Shown here in pieces: positions 35,223 to 45,106 of a stretch of DNA of 64,000 nucleotides. The translations under genes and the position numbers were made by a program. Origin of the DNA: Phycicoccus endophyticus (GTDB taxonomy: Bacteria; Actinomycetota; Actinomycetes; Actinomycetales; Dermatophilaceae); NCBI RefSeq assembly GCF_011326735.1, contig NZ_JAANCN010000002.1, positions 62,001 through 126,000 of the forward strand, written 5' to 3'. Positions within the stretch are counted from its first letter, which is position 1, and every line of letters begins with the position of its first letter. The notes beneath the pieces are model-generated. The model searched no databases, was not told the DNA's origin, and saw only the letters and a program-made list of their open reading frames with translations.

Positions 35223-36626
35223 TCAGAGGGCGCGGAGGATGTCCTCGACGCGCTCCTTGGCGTCGCCGAAGAGCATCTGGGTGTTCTCCCGGAAGAACAG
35301 CGGGTTCTGCACGCCGGCGTACCCCGTGGCCATCGAGCGCTTGAAGACGACGACGTCACGCGCCTCCCACACCCGCAGCACCGGCATCCCGGCGATCGGC
35401 GAGGTGGGGTCCTCCGCCGCGGCCGGGTTGACCGTGTCGTTCGCGCCGATGACGAGGACGACGTCGGTGTCGGCGAGGTCGTCGTTGATCTCGTCCATCT
35501 CCAGGACGATGTCGTAGGGCACCTTGGCCTCGGCGAGCAGGACGTTCATGTGCCCGGGTAGCCGTCCGGCGACCGGGTGGATGCCGAAGCGCACGTCGAC
35601 GCCCTGTGCCCGCAGCCGCGTGGTCAGCTCGGCCACGGCGTGCTGGGCCTGCGCGGTGGCCATCCCGTACCCGGGCGTGATGACGACCGACCGCGCACCC
35701 TCGAGCAGCGCGGCAGCCCCCTCGGCGGTCACCTCACGGTGCTCGCCGTAGTCCTCGTCGCCCGAGGCCGACGTGCCCGCCTCGACCCCGAAGCCGCCGG
35801 CGATCACGGAGATGAACGAACGGTTCATCGCCCGGCACATGATGTAGGACAGGTAGGCACCGGAGGAGCCCACGAGCGCACCGGTGATGATGAGCAGGTC
35901 GTTGTCGAGGAGGAACCCGGCCGCGGCCGCCGCCCACCCCGAGTAGCTGTTGAGCATCGAGACGACGACGGGCATGTCGCCGCCGCCGATCGAGGCCACG
36001 AGGTGCCAGCCGAGGGCGAGCGCGAGCAGCGTGAGCAGCCCGAGCACGAGGTGCCGCCCGACGGTGGCGTCCTGCGGCAGCACGGCGTAGACGACGGTGA
36101 GGACGAGGAAGAGGCCGAGCGCCCCGAGGTTGAGCTGGTTGCGGAACAGCAGGGTGAGCGGGCGGGAGGCGATCCGCGCCGAGAGCTTGAGGAACGCGAC
36201 GATCGACCCGGTGAAGGTGACCGCACCGATGAAGACGCCGACGGCCACCTCGACGTCGTGGATGGTCGGGTACGCCGTGAGCTCGTAGGAGCTGTTCCAC
36301 CCGACGAGCACGGCGGCGAGCCCGACGAAGCTGTGCAGCATCGCGATGAGCTCGGGCATACCCGTCATCTCGACCTTGCGCGCCCGGTCGAGCCCGATCC
36401 CCGCGCCGATGAGCATGGCGGCGGCGATGAGGAGGAAGCCGAGCCCGCCCGACCCGCCGTCGCCGGCGGTCGCGGACAGGACGGTCGCGACGAGCGCGAT
36501 GGCCATCCCCGCGATGCCGAACCGGTTGCCGCGGCGGGCCGTCTCGTGCCGCGAGAGGCCCGCGAGGGCGAGGATGAACAGCAGCCCGGCGACGATGTAC
36601 GCGCCCTGGACGAGGGTCGCGCTCAT
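35223..36626 (-). CDS. pntB: NAD(P) transhydrogenase subunit beta
   Basis: Proton-translocating transhydrogenase subunit of 467 aa that makes NADPH from NADH at the inner membrane. About nine N-terminal helices include [20 protein letters not shown], then [19 protein letters not shown]. The NADP-binding domain III starts near residue 290, with [50 protein letters not shown] and [12 protein letters not shown], all family signatures. ATG 36626 overlaps the pntA stop as ATGA. Confidence 0.96.
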   Translation of the reverse strand: MSATLVQGAYIVAGLLFILALAGLSRHETARRGNRFGIAGMAIALVATVLSATAGDGGSGGLGFLLIAAAMLIGAGIGLDRARKVEMTGMPELIAMLHSFVGLAAVLVGWNSSYELTAYPTIHDVEVAVGVFIGAVTFTGSIVAFLKLSARIASRPLTLLFRNQLNLGALGLFLVLTVVYAVLPQDATVGRHLVLGLLTLLALALGWHLVASIGGGDMPVVVSMLNSYSGWAAAAAGFLLDNDLLIITGALVGSSGAYLSYIMCRAMNRSFISVIAGGFGVEAGTSASGDEDYGEHREVTAEGAAALLEGARSVVITPGYGMATAQAQHAVAELTTRLRAQGVDVRFGIHPVAGRLPGHMNVLLAEAKVPYDIVLEMDEINDDLADTDVVLVIGANDTVNPAAAEDPTSPIAGMPVLRVWEARDVVVFKRSMATGYAGVQNPLFFRENTQMLFGDAKERVEDILRAL

Positions 36627-38176
36627 CGGGCCGCCTCCTCGCGCTTGAACATCTCGAGCATTCGCGCGGTCACCCGGAACCCACCGAAGACGTTGATGCT
36701 CGCGACGAGGATGCCGACGAAGGCGAGCACGGAGACCCACACGCTGTCGTGCCCCACCTGGAGCAGCGCGCCGACGACGATGATGCCGCTGATCGCGTTC
36801 GTCACCGACATCAGCGGCGTGTGCAGCGCGTGGTGGACGTTGCCGATGACGTAGAAGCCGATGACGACGGCGAGCATGAACACCATGAAGTGCCCGAGGA
36901 AGGGCGCCGGTGAGAACGCCGCGACGAGGAGGAAGAGCGCCGCGCCGACCCCGGCGAGCGCCAGCTTGGTCTGCGCGCCCATCGGCGCGCGCGGCGTGGC
37001 GGCGCTCGTGGTGTCGACGGTGACGACGTCGGTGCCCGGGCTCGGCGCGGCCGAGACCTGGACCGGCGGCGGCGGCCAGAGCACCTCACCCTCGTGGACG
37101 ACGGTCATCCCGCGCTGGACGACGTCCTCGAGGTCGAGGGCCACCTCGCCGTCCTTCTCCGGCGTGAGCAGCTTGACGAGGTTGACCAGGTTGGTGCCGT
37201 AGAGCTGCGAGGCCTGGGTCGGCAGCCGTCCGGGCAGGTCGGTGTAGCCGAGGATGGTCACCCCGCCCTCGGTGACGACCTTCTCCCCCGCGACGGTGCC
37301 GGCGACGTTGCCACCGTTGGCGGCCGCCATGTCGACGACGACCGAGCCGGGCTTCATCGAGGCCACCATCTCCTCGGTGAGCAGCCGCGGTGCCGGGCGG
37401 CCGGGGATGAGCGCGGTCGTGATGACGATGTCGACGTCCCGGGCCTGTTCCGCGTACAGCTCGGCGGCCCGGGCGTCGAAGTCGGCGCTGGTCTCCCGGG
37501 CGTAGCCGTCGGCCGAGGGGCCCTCGTCCTCGACCTGGATCCGGAGGAACTGCGCGCCCATGGACTCGACCTGCTCGGCGACCTCGGAGCGGGCGTCGAA
37601 GGCGCGCACGACGGCGCCCAGGCTGCTCGCGGTGCCGATCGCCGCGAGCCCGGCGACCCCCGCGCCGACGACGAGCACCTTCGCCGGCGGCACCTTGCCG
37701 GCGGCGGTGACCTGGCCGGTGAAGAAGGACCCGAACTCGTGGGCGGCCTCGATGACGGCGCGGTAGCCGCCGATGTTCGCCATCGAGGAGAGCACGTCGA
37801 GGGACTGTGCCCGGCTGATCCGTGGCACGGCGTCCATGGCCATCGCCGTGACGCCGCGGGCGGCGAGCCGCTCGAGCAGGTCGGGGTCGAGCGCCGGCGA
37901 CATCAGCGCCGCGACGAGCTGGCCGGGCCGCAGGCGCGCGGTCTCCTCCTCGGTCGGGGCGTTGACCTTGAGGATGACGTCGGCGTTCCACACCGCCTCG
38001 CCGATGACGTCGGCACCGGCCTCGCGGTAGGCGTCGTCGGTGAACCCGGCGGCGGCGCCGGCGTCGTCCTCGACGAAGACGGTGTACCCCAGGCCCTCGA
38101 GCTGCTCGACGGTCCTGGGGGTCGCCGCGACACGGGTCTCCCCGGGCCGGGACTCACGAGGCACACCGATACGCAC
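36623..38176 (-). CDS. pntA: NAD(P) transhydrogenase subunit alpha (fused form)
   Basis: A 517-aa fused alpha subunit, as in E. coli, joining the soluble NAD-binding domain I (residues 1-380) and three to four membrane helices of domain II. Visible are [41 protein letters not shown], the Rossmann motif [15 protein letters not shown] near residue 167, then [14 protein letters not shown] and [13 protein letters not shown]. The C-terminal helices start at TKLALAGVG and include [17 protein letters not shown] 38176 has GAGGAG 6 nt upstream. A -10 TAGGTT at 38215-38210 implies a leader of about 27 nt. It is the first gene of the pntA-pntB pair. Confidence 0.96.
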   Translation of the reverse strand: MRIGVPRESRPGETRVAATPRTVEQLEGLGYTVFVEDDAGAAAGFTDDAYREAGADVIGEAVWNADVILKVNAPTEEETARLRPGQLVAALMSPALDPDLLERLAARGVTAMAMDAVPRISRAQSLDVLSSMANIGGYRAVIEAAHEFGSFFTGQVTAAGKVPPAKVLVVGAGVAGLAAIGTASSLGAVVRAFDARSEVAEQVESMGAQFLRIQVEDEGPSADGYARETSADFDARAAELYAEQARDVDIVITTALIPGRPAPRLLTEEMVASMKPGSVVVDMAAANGGNVAGTVAGEKVVTEGGVTILGYTDLPGRLPTQASQLYGTNLVNLVKLLTPEKDGEVALDLEDVVQRGMTVVHEGEVLWPPPPVQVSAAPSPGTDVVTVDTTSAATPRAPMGAQTKLALAGVGAALFLLVAAFSPAPFLGHFMVFMLAVVIGFYVIGNVHHALHTPLMSVTNAISGIIVVGALLQVGHDSVWVSVLAFVGILVASINVFGGFRVTARMLEMFKREEAAR

Positions 38177-38209
38177 TGAGACTCCTCTTCGCTGGGCAGA
38201 CCAGGACCG

Positions 38210-38215
38210 AACCTA
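38210..38215 (-). promoter_or_regulatory. -10 element of the pntAB promoter
   Basis: TAGGTT on the minus strand, about 34 nt before GTG 38176, leaving a short leader with GAGGAG. Confidence 0.45.
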
Positions 38216-38311
38216 TCGGGTCGGGCTGAGCGCGTCAGCGGGTGTGTCACGCGGCACACGCCGACGTGCCCGGGACCTGCGCCGAGGACCCGGGCACGCG
38301 CGCCGGTGGAG

Positions 38312-39778
38312 TCAGCCCTCGGAGCGGTGGAACCCGCTGCGCTCGGCCGCGCCGGCGTCGTAGAACCACACGTCCGGCTCGGTGGAGTCGTAGCCGGGGT
38401 CCTCCGGCAGCCGGAAGGTCATCGTGTCGCGGTAGGCCTGGACGGGATGGTCCATCGGCTGGGCACCGTCCTCGATCGGGGCGGCCGAGCCGACGCCGTA
38501 CCCGCCGTCGCGGATCTCGCGGAAGTCGCTCACCCGCCGGCCGGCGGCGGCCGGCGCCTCGTCGTCGTCCGGGCTCGGCGCCTCGTCCTCGGTCGGGTCC
38601 TCTTCCGGCTCGTCCCCCGTCGCGGTCGGCTCGTCGGCGGTCGGCTCGTCGCCCGTCGAGGTCGGCTCGTCGGCGGGCGGGGGCTCGGGCAGCGACCCGG
38701 TGTCCATCCCGGCGTCGAGTGCCTCACGCTGCATGTCCTCGCGCTCCTGCGCGAGGCGGTCGGCCCGGTCGCTGGTGTCCGCGAGGATCTCCCCCTCGTC
38801 CGCGGCCCAGTCCCGCTCGGGCTCCTCCTGCGGCGCGGGCTCCTCGTCCCCGGGGGGCTCCGGCTCGGCGAACGCGGCCGACCCCGGGTCCTCGGCGACC
38901 TCGGGCCCCTCGGGCGGGTCGGCCTGCTCGGCCGGGACCTGCTCGGCCTGCTCGGCGGGGGTCCGGTCCTCCTCGGCGTGGTGCTCGCTCATGTCCTCCA
39001 CCTGCTCGCTCTCCTCGGCGGGCTCGCGCGGGCCGCCCCACTCGCCGGTCGGCTCCTGGGCGTCGGTGGCCGCGGACGAGACGCGCTCGGCCTCGTCGCC
39101 GCTCGCCGGCTCCGTACCCGCTTCGGCCGCGCTCCACACCTCGTCGGGGTCGGGGGCAGCCTGCTCGCCGGGGTCGGCGACGGCGTCCTCGCCGGGGTCG
39201 TCGCGGTAGTCCGCGGCCGCGGCGATCCGGGCGCTCGGGTCCTCGGTCAGCACGTCGGACGGCTCGGCCGACGGCTCCTCCCGCCGCGCCAGGCCCTCGG
39301 CCGCGCCGGCCCCGGCCGCCACGGCACTCGCGGCGCCGGGCAGCGGCACCGCGGGGCGGCCGGCCCACGAGCTGCGCTCGGCCTCCTCACGCAACCGGCG
39401 AGCCTCGGCGCGGGTCTGTGGCCGGCGCTCCTCGGTGAGGTCGGCCGAGGCCCGCACGTCGGGGTCAACGGCGTCGGCGCGCGCCAGCATCGCGTCGTAG
39501 TCGGTGCGCGTGCTCTCCGCGCTCTCCCGGTGCTCGGCGGCCTCCGCGGCGAGCCGGTCGGCCTCGGCCCGGGCCACGTCGGCGCGCTCCTCGGCCTGCT
39601 CGGCGAAGGCCTCCTGACCGGCGACGGCCGGCGCCAGGCCCTCGGCCTCGGCACGTAGCCCCTCGGCCTGCGCGCGCGCCTCGTCACGGCGCGCCGAGGA
39701 GCGGCGCACGAGCAGCCACACGAGGAGCACTGCGACGACGACGACGAGCAGGAGCAGCAGGAGCTGGTCGGTGGTCAT
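38312..39778 (-). CDS. Membrane-anchored acidic protein with C-terminal sunset-like domain
   Basis: A 488-aa protein of three parts. A single N-terminal transmembrane helix (LLLLLLVVVVAVLLVWLLV, residues 6-24) is followed by Arg and a helical, Ala/Glu/Arg-rich, probably coiled-coil stretch to about residue 135. A long acidic, low-complexity Glu/Asp/Pro region follows, with DEPTATGDEP-type repeats near residues 375-400. The last 70 residues (DGGYGVGSAAP, HPVQAYRDTMTFRLP, EPDVWFYDAGAAERSGF) resemble the small sunset domain. The function is unknown; the anchor suggests a cytoplasmic or envelope-facing scaffold. ATG 39778 has GGGAGGA upstream. Confidence 0.8.
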   Translation of the reverse strand: MTTDQLLLLLLVVVVAVLLVWLLVRRSSARRDEARAQAEGLRAEAEGLAPAVAGQEAFAEQAEERADVARAEADRLAAEAAEHRESAESTRTDYDAMLARADAVDPDVRASADLTEERRPQTRAEARRLREEAERSSWAGRPAVPLPGAASAVAAGAGAAEGLARREEPSAEPSDVLTEDPSARIAAAADYRDDPGEDAVADPGEQAAPDPDEVWSAAEAGTEPASGDEAERVSSAATDAQEPTGEWGGPREPAEESEQVEDMSEHHAEEDRTPAEQAEQVPAEQADPPEGPEVAEDPGSAAFAEPEPPGDEEPAPQEEPERDWAADEGEILADTSDRADRLAQEREDMQREALDAGMDTGSLPEPPPADEPTSTGDEPTADEPTATGDEPEEDPTEDEAPSPDDDEAPAAAGRRVSDFREIRDGGYGVGSAAPIEDGAQPMDHPVQAYRDTMTFRLPEDPGYDSTEPDVWFYDAGAAERSGFHRSEG

Positions 39779-39862
39779 GCGGTCCTCCCTGTCATGGACG
39801 GCGCCGGACGGCGCTGGCCCACAACCTACCGCCGGGACGCGCAAGTGCCCTGTCGGCCCTGG

Positions 39863-41491
39863 TCAGAGCCCCAGCTCGGCGACCGAGCGCTCGCGCATCT
39901 CGACCTTGCGCACCTTCCCCGTGACGGTCATCGGGAACTCGTCGACGACCTTGACGTAGCGCGGGATCTTGTAGTGGGCGAGCTGTCCGGTGCAGAACTC
40001 GCGCACGGCCTCGGCGGTGAGCGCCGGGGCGCCCTCCTTCATCCGCACCCAGGCACACAGCTCCTCGCCGTAGCGCTCGTCGGGGACCCCGACGACCTGG
40101 ACGTCCTCGACGTCGGGGTGGGTGTAGAGGAACTCCTCGATCTCGCGCGGGTAGACGTTCTCGCCGCCGCGGATCACCATGTCCTTGATCCGGCCGGTGA
40201 TCTGGACGAACCCGTCCTCGTCCATGACCGCGATGTCCCCGGTGTGCATCCAGCCGTCGCGCAGCACCTGCGCGGTCTTCTCCGGCTCCTCCCAGTACCC
40301 GAGCATGACCGAGTAGCCCTTGGTGCAGAACTCACCCGGCGTCCCCCGGGGAACGGTCTCGCCGGTCACCGGGTCGACGACCTTGACCTCGAGGTGCGGA
40401 TGCACCGACCCGACGGTGTTCACCTTCTGCTCGAAGGTGTCGTCGGTGTGGTTCTGGGTCGACACCGGCGAGGTCTCGGTCATCCCGTAGCAGATGGTCA
40501 TCTCCTCGATGCCGGACTCGATGAGCCGGGTCATCATCGAGGCCGGGCACGGGGAGCCGGCCATGATCCCGGTGCGCACCGAGGACAGGTCGTAGCTCTC
40601 GAGGTCCGGCAGGGCCCACTCGGCGATGAACATCGTCGGCACGCCGTAGAGCGACGTGCAGCGCTCCTGCGCCACCGCCGCGAGGGTGGCGGAGGGGTCG
40701 AAGCCCGGCGCCGGGATGACCATGCACGCACCGTGCGTGACCGCCGCGAGGTTGCCCATGACCATGCCGAAGCAGTGGTAGAAGGGCACCGGGATGCAGA
40801 TCCGGTCGGCCTCGGTGTAGTCGCACAGCTCCCCGACGAGGTAGCCGTTGTTGAGGATGTTGTGGTGCGAGAGCGTCGCGCCCTTGGGGAAGCCGGTCGT
40901 GCCCGACGTGTACTGGATGTTGATCGGCTCGCCGGGCTCGAGCGCGGCCTGGAGCATCCGCAGCCGCTCGGGGCTGACCGCCGAGGCGCCCTCGAGCAGC
41001 CGGTCCCACGACTCCTGGCCGATGACGAACACCTGCTCCAGCGCCGGGCACTGCGGGCGGGCGCTCTCGACCATGGCGACGTAGTCGGAGGTCTTGAAGG
41101 ACTCGGCCGTGACGAGCATCCGGATGCCCGCCTGCCCGAGCACGTAGGTCAGCTCGTGGCTGCGGTAGGCCGGGTTGATGTTGACGAGGATCGCGCCCAC
41201 CTTGGCCGTCGCGAGCTGGACGAGGGTCCACTGCGCGCAGTTCGGGGCCCAGATGCCGATCCGGTCCCCCTTCTCCAGCCCCGCGGCGACGAGGCCGCGC
41301 GCCAGCCGGTCGACCTCGGCGCCGAGCTCGGCGTAGGTCAGCCGCACCCCCTGGGCGCAGTCGACGAGTGCCTCGCGCCCCGGGTGGCGCGCGACGGTCG
41401 CGTCGAGGCTGTCGCCGATGGTCTGCTCGAGCAGCGGGGGCTCGAGGACCCCCACGGTGTGCGACAGGTGCGGGTCGGGGGTCGTGGCCAT
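39863..41491 (-). CDS. Fatty acyl-CoA/AMP-binding ligase
   Basis: ANL-superfamily ligase of 542 aa that activates a carboxylate with ATP and CoA. The P-loop is YTSGTTGFPKGATLSH (near residue 190), followed by YGMTETSPVS (A5), then HTGDIAVMDEDGFVQITGRIKDMVIRGGENVYPREIEE (A7-A8, positions 414-451) and the C-terminal catalytic Lys in MTVTGKVRKVEMRE. It is closest to medium/long-chain fatty acyl-CoA synthetases (FadD-like). ATG 41491 has GGAAGGA 5 nt upstream. It lies 71 nt after the sphingosine-1-phosphate-lyase-like gene on the same strand and may activate the acid derived from that enzyme's aldehyde product (inference). Confidence 0.92.
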   Translation of the reverse strand: MATTPDPHLSHTVGVLEPPLLEQTIGDSLDATVARHPGREALVDCAQGVRLTYAELGAEVDRLARGLVAAGLEKGDRIGIWAPNCAQWTLVQLATAKVGAILVNINPAYRSHELTYVLGQAGIRMLVTAESFKTSDYVAMVESARPQCPALEQVFVIGQESWDRLLEGASAVSPERLRMLQAALEPGEPINIQYTSGTTGFPKGATLSHHNILNNGYLVGELCDYTEADRICIPVPFYHCFGMVMGNLAAVTHGACMVIPAPGFDPSATLAAVAQERCTSLYGVPTMFIAEWALPDLESYDLSSVRTGIMAGSPCPASMMTRLIESGIEEMTICYGMTETSPVSTQNHTDDTFEQKVNTVGSVHPHLEVKVVDPVTGETVPRGTPGEFCTKGYSVMLGYWEEPEKTAQVLRDGWMHTGDIAVMDEDGFVQITGRIKDMVIRGGENVYPREIEEFLYTHPDVEDVQVVGVPDERYGEELCAWVRMKEGAPALTAEAVREFCTGQLAHYKIPRYVKVVDEFPMTVTGKVRKVEMRERSVAELGL

Positions 41492-41562
41492 CGTCGTCCT
41501 TCCGGCAGCGGTGCCTGGGTGGCCCTAGCCAACACGCCGGGCGGCCCCGGAGGCAACAGTGC

Positions 41563-43041
41563 TCACCGCGCCGTGGGCCTGGAGAGCCGGTCGAGCACCC
41601 CGAGGAGCAGGGCCTCGCGCAGCGGTGGCGGGCAGACGTCCAGGAGGGCGTTGACCGGGGCCATCCGCTGCGGCAGCGTGAGCTCCCCGTCCGGCCCGGC
41701 CAGGCCCGCGGCCGCGAGCAGCCGGGCGAAGCCGGCCTCGTCCAGGGCGGCCGGGTCGAGGCTCGCGAGCATCCCCGCCAGGCCCGGGTCGACCGGCACC
41801 GGGCCGCTCGCGCGGGCCGCCGCCACGGCCTCCTTCACAGCCGTGACGAACTCGGGTACCGACGGGGCGGTCGCGGCCGAGAGGGTGAGGTGCAGGGTGG
41901 GCGGCAGCGCGCCGAAGGTCATCTGCGGCTGCACGAACCACCCGCGGGCGAGCATCTCGTCGGCGAGCGTGAAGACGTCGCACGAGCCGTCGGTGGCGAG
42001 CGCCAGGAGGGTCGAGTCCGGCTCGGCGACGACCCGCAGGCCCTCGACGTCGCGCACCGCGCGGGTCAGGTCCACCGTGGCCGCGCGCGCCTCGCGGGCG
42101 AGCCGGGCGTACCCCTCGCGGCCGATGTGCCGGGTCACCGCCCAGGCCGCCGCGAGCGGGCCGCCGGACTTCGTCGACTGCACCGTGCTGTTGAGCATCG
42201 TGTAGCCCGGCCACCGGGCCGAGGCGAAGAAGTGGCCGCGGCGCAGTGCCGCGTCGCGGTGCACGAGCAGGGAGACGCCCTTGGGCGTGTAGGCGTACTT
42301 GTGCAGGTCGACGCTCACGCTCGTCACGCCGTCGACCGCGAACGTCCACGCTTCCGGCACCTCCAGGTGCGGCAGCACCCAGCCGCCGATGCAGGCGTCG
42401 ACGTGGCAGCGCACCCCGCGCTCGGCGGCGACGGCCGCCACGTCCGCGACGGGGTCGAGGACCCCGTGGGCGTAGGAGGGCGCGGAGGCCACGACGAGGA
42501 CGGTGGAGGCGTCGACGGCAGCGCGCATCGCCGCCGGGTCGGCCCGCAGGGTGGTGGGGTCGACGTCGACGACGGTCGGGCGCACCCCGAGCAGGTGCCC
42601 GGCCTTGAGGAAGGCGGCGTGGGCCGACGAGGGCAGGACCATGCTCGGCGCCTCGACACCGGGCGCGCCCTCGCGGGCGGCGAGCACCGCCAGCAGGATC
42701 GACTCGGTCCCCCCGGAGGTCACCGACCCCACGGCGCCGGGCGGTGCATCGAGCAGCGCGGCGGCCTCGGCGACGAGGTCGTTCTCCATCTGGAGCAGCG
42801 AGGGGAAGGCGGTGGGGTCCAGGCCGTTGGACGAGGAGTACATCGCGAGCGCCTCGCGCCCGAGCGCGTCGGCGTCGGCGAGCCCGGAGTCGTAGACGTA
42901 GGCCAGCGTGCGACCGCCGTGGGTCGGCAGGTCGTGCGCCTGGAGGGCGCGCAGCTCGGCGAGCACGTGCCCCGCACCCCGGCCCGCGGCGAGGCCGGTG
43001 GGGTCGGTGCCGGTGGGGTCGGTGTCGGCGGGGCCGGTCAT
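41563..43041 (-). CDS. PLP-dependent lyase of the sphingosine-1-phosphate lyase type
   Basis: A 492-aa group II PLP decarboxylase-fold enzyme. TSGGTESILLAVLAARE is near residue 100 and VDACIGGWVLPHLE near 205; the Schiff-base lysine sits in SVDLHKYAYTPKGVSLL near residue 245. The combination VDAC.GG..LP and HKY.Y.PKG is the pattern of sphingosine-1-phosphate lyases rather than of glutamate decarboxylases. Such lyases cut phosphorylated long-chain bases to a fatty aldehyde and phosphoethanolamine. ATG 43041 overlaps the MFS gene stop (ATGA). Bacterial homologues may act on other substrates. Confidence 0.8.
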   Translation of the reverse strand: MTGPADTDPTGTDPTGLAAGRGAGHVLAELRALQAHDLPTHGGRTLAYVYDSGLADADALGREALAMYSSSNGLDPTAFPSLLQMENDLVAEAAALLDAPPGAVGSVTSGGTESILLAVLAAREGAPGVEAPSMVLPSSAHAAFLKAGHLLGVRPTVVDVDPTTLRADPAAMRAAVDASTVLVVASAPSYAHGVLDPVADVAAVAAERGVRCHVDACIGGWVLPHLEVPEAWTFAVDGVTSVSVDLHKYAYTPKGVSLLVHRDAALRRGHFFASARWPGYTMLNSTVQSTKSGGPLAAAWAVTRHIGREGYARLAREARAATVDLTRAVRDVEGLRVVAEPDSTLLALATDGSCDVFTLADEMLARGWFVQPQMTFGALPPTLHLTLSAATAPSVPEFVTAVKEAVAAARASGPVPVDPGLAGMLASLDPAALDEAGFARLLAAAGLAGPDGELTLPQRMAPVNALLDVCPPPLREALLLGVLDRLSRPTAR

Positions 43042-44375
43042 GGGGTCACCTTCGGGTCGAGCCGGTAGCGGCGCAGGAGGAGCAGCGAGGTCGCGACGAG
43101 CAGCGCGGGCAGCACCGTGAAGCCGAGGGCGACCGCCCATCGCGCCGAGTCGGGCTGGACGGCGGCGGCGTCGGTGGAGGAGACGTACCCACCCACCGCG
43201 AGCACCGCGGCGTAGAGGAAGGGCCCGAGGGCCAGGCCGAGGGTCTCGCCGGCGGTCCAGACGCCGGTGTAGGTGCCGGCCCGGTCCTCACCGGTCCGCG
43301 CCGTGTCGGCCGCCGCGACGTCCGGGAGCATCGCGAGCGGGAACATCTGGCACGCGGCGTAGCCGACGCCCACGACGCCGACGGTGACCGCCGTCGCGAC
43401 GGTGCCGAGGCCGGTCGCGGCCAGGGTCGCCAGGGCGCCCGCGCCGAGGAGGAGCGAGCCCCACAGGTACCCGGTGCGCTTGCCCCGCCGCTCCCCGAGC
43501 CGCTGCCAGAGCGGGGTGACGAGCAGCGCCGGCCCGACGAAACAGACGAAGAGGACGGTCGAGGCGCCGGTGCTGCCGAGCAGGACCCGGGCGACGTAGT
43601 CGACCCCGGCGAGCATCGCGCCGGTCGCGAGGGCCTGGAGCACGAACACGGCAAGCAGCGCCCGGAACTCCTGCGAGGCCCCGACGACCCGCAGCTGGTC
43701 GGCGAGGCTTCCGCCCGCCGTCGCCGCCCGCCGGGTCGGCGCGGTCCGGGTCCCCCACCAGGCGCCGACGGTCCCGACGAGGATGAGGACGCCGACGAAC
43801 AGCCCGACGCCCCGGTAGCCCCACGTCGGGCCGAGCGCGTCACGGACGACCGGCGAGAGCCCGCCGGACACGAGGATCGCCAGCGCGAGGACCGCCACCC
43901 GCCAGGTCATCAGCCGGGTGCGCTCGTCGTAGTCGTCGGTCATCTCCGCGGGCATCGCGACGTACGGGACCTGGAAGAACGCGTAGGCCGTCGCGCAGGC
44001 GAGGAAGAGCACGACGACCCAGGCCGCCGCGATGCCGGTCGGCGCGGTCGGGCCGGAGAAGAGCAGCACGAAGGCGACGGCGAGGAGGATCCCGGCCCGC
44101 AGCAGGAAGGGGCGTCGGCGACCCCCGGGGTGGCTCGAGCGGTCGCTGACCCGCCCGGCGACCGGGTTGAGCAGGACGTCCCACGCCTTGGGGAGGAAGA
44201 CGACGAGCCCCGCGACCCCGGCCGCGACGCCGAGCCGGTCGGTGAGGTACGGCAGGAGCAACAAGCCGGGGACGGTGCCGAACGAGCCGGTCGCGACGGA
44301 GCCGAGCCCGTAGCCGCGGCGGGCCGACGGCGGCAGGCCGCCGGTGGCCCTCGACGCCGCTGCCTGCGCATCCAT
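43038..44375 (-). CDS. MFS transporter, GPH/MFS_2 (MelB-like) family
   Basis: A 445-aa, 12-helix transporter of the glycoside-pentoside-hexuronide/MFS_2 group. It has the helix 2-3 loop WDVLLNPVAGRVSDRSSHPGGRRRPFLLR (positions about 66-94), FFQVPYVAMPAEMTDDYDERTRL near residue 135 and AGTYTGVWTAGETLGLALGP near 365, all typical of the family that also contains eukaryotic MFSD2 lysolipid carriers. ATG 44375 is leaderless, 6 nt after TAGGGT. It is coupled to the lyase-like gene by ATGA, so it may import that enzyme's substrate. The sugar versus lipid question is open. Confidence 0.85.
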   Translation of the reverse strand: MDAQAAASRATGGLPPSARRGYGLGSVATGSFGTVPGLLLLPYLTDRLGVAAGVAGLVVFLPKAWDVLLNPVAGRVSDRSSHPGGRRRPFLLRAGILLAVAFVLLFSGPTAPTGIAAAWVVVLFLACATAYAFFQVPYVAMPAEMTDDYDERTRLMTWRVAVLALAILVSGGLSPVVRDALGPTWGYRGVGLFVGVLILVGTVGAWWGTRTAPTRRAATAGGSLADQLRVVGASQEFRALLAVFVLQALATGAMLAGVDYVARVLLGSTGASTVLFVCFVGPALLVTPLWQRLGERRGKRTGYLWGSLLLGAGALATLAATGLGTVATAVTVGVVGVGYAACQMFPLAMLPDVAAADTARTGEDRAGTYTGVWTAGETLGLALGPFLYAAVLAVGGYVSSTDAAAVQPDSARWAVALGFTVLPALLVATSLLLLRRYRLDPKVTP

Positions 44376-44476
44376 GACCGGACCCTAGCCGGGCGGCCCT
44401 CCGCATCGAGGCCACACGGACCCAGGAGGCGGGCCCGAGGCGGTCGGCGATGCAGGTCGTCGGCGATGATGGGCGG

Positions 44477-45082
44477 GTGGGCGAGCGAGGACGGTTCCGC
44501 GGACGGATCGCGGGGGTGGGCTCGACCTCGGGGGTCCGGGTGGTCGTCGGCCGGTGGCAGGAGTCGCCGTTCGGGGGGTTCGCGGACGCGATGGTCGAGC
44601 GGGCCGACGGGCACCGGGTGCTCCTCGCGCCGACCGAGCAGGTCGCCGACCTCGTCGCGACGACCTACACCTTCGACGAGGTGCGGCTCGAGCCCGTCGC
44701 GGTGGAGGACGCCCCGGGCGGATGGCGGATCGCCTCCCCCTCGCTCGACCTGTCGCTCGAGGTCGGCCGTCGCACCGCGCTCGGGCGGCTGCTGCGCGTG
44801 CTGCCGCGTCCGGTGGCCGAGAGCCCGGGTTTCGCGACCGCGGCCGACCCCGTCGCCCGGGTCGTCCTACGCGGCGTGCGGACCCGCGGCACCGCCCGGG
44901 CCGGACGCCGCGAGTACTACGGCGCGACGGACGTGCGGGCCGTCACCGCGCTGCGAGGGTCGTTCGAGGGGAGCGACCTCGGCCGGCTCGCTCCCGTCGA
45001 CCCACCGTGCCGGTTCGGCTTCTCCTCGACGCCGCGCCGCCCGTCGGTCACGTCGGTGACGACGACGATCGTCGACCACTGA
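44477..45082 (+). CDS. Conserved-looking hypothetical protein
   Basis: A 201-aa soluble protein that I do not recognise. There is no signal peptide or transmembrane segment. It has a beta-rich N-terminal half (GRIAGVGSTSGVRVVVGRW, GFADAMVERADGHRVLLAP), a central WRIASPSLDLSLEVGRRTALG segment and a basic C-terminal third with RREYYGATDVRAVTALRG. GTG 44477 is exactly 6 nt after GATGAT (44465-44470), the leaderless spacing seen at many genes here, which supports it as a real gene. It is divergent from the MFS gene and converges on the sugar dehydrogenase gene. Confidence 0.7.
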   Translation: MGERGRFRGRIAGVGSTSGVRVVVGRWQESPFGGFADAMVERADGHRVLLAPTEQVADLVATTYTFDEVRLEPVAVEDAPGGWRIASPSLDLSLEVGRRTALGRLLRVLPRPVAESPGFATAADPVARVVLRGVRTRGTARAGRREYYGATDVRAVTALRGSFEGSDLGRLAPVDPPCRFGFSSTPRRPSVTSVTTTIVDH

Positions 45083-45106
45083 GCTCCGTGGCCGGTGCCA
45101 CCCCGC

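Noticed and set aside
42744-45059. 771-codon plus-strand frame
   Set aside because: Antisense to the lyase-like and MFS genes; Arg/Gly-rich with no recognisable motif.
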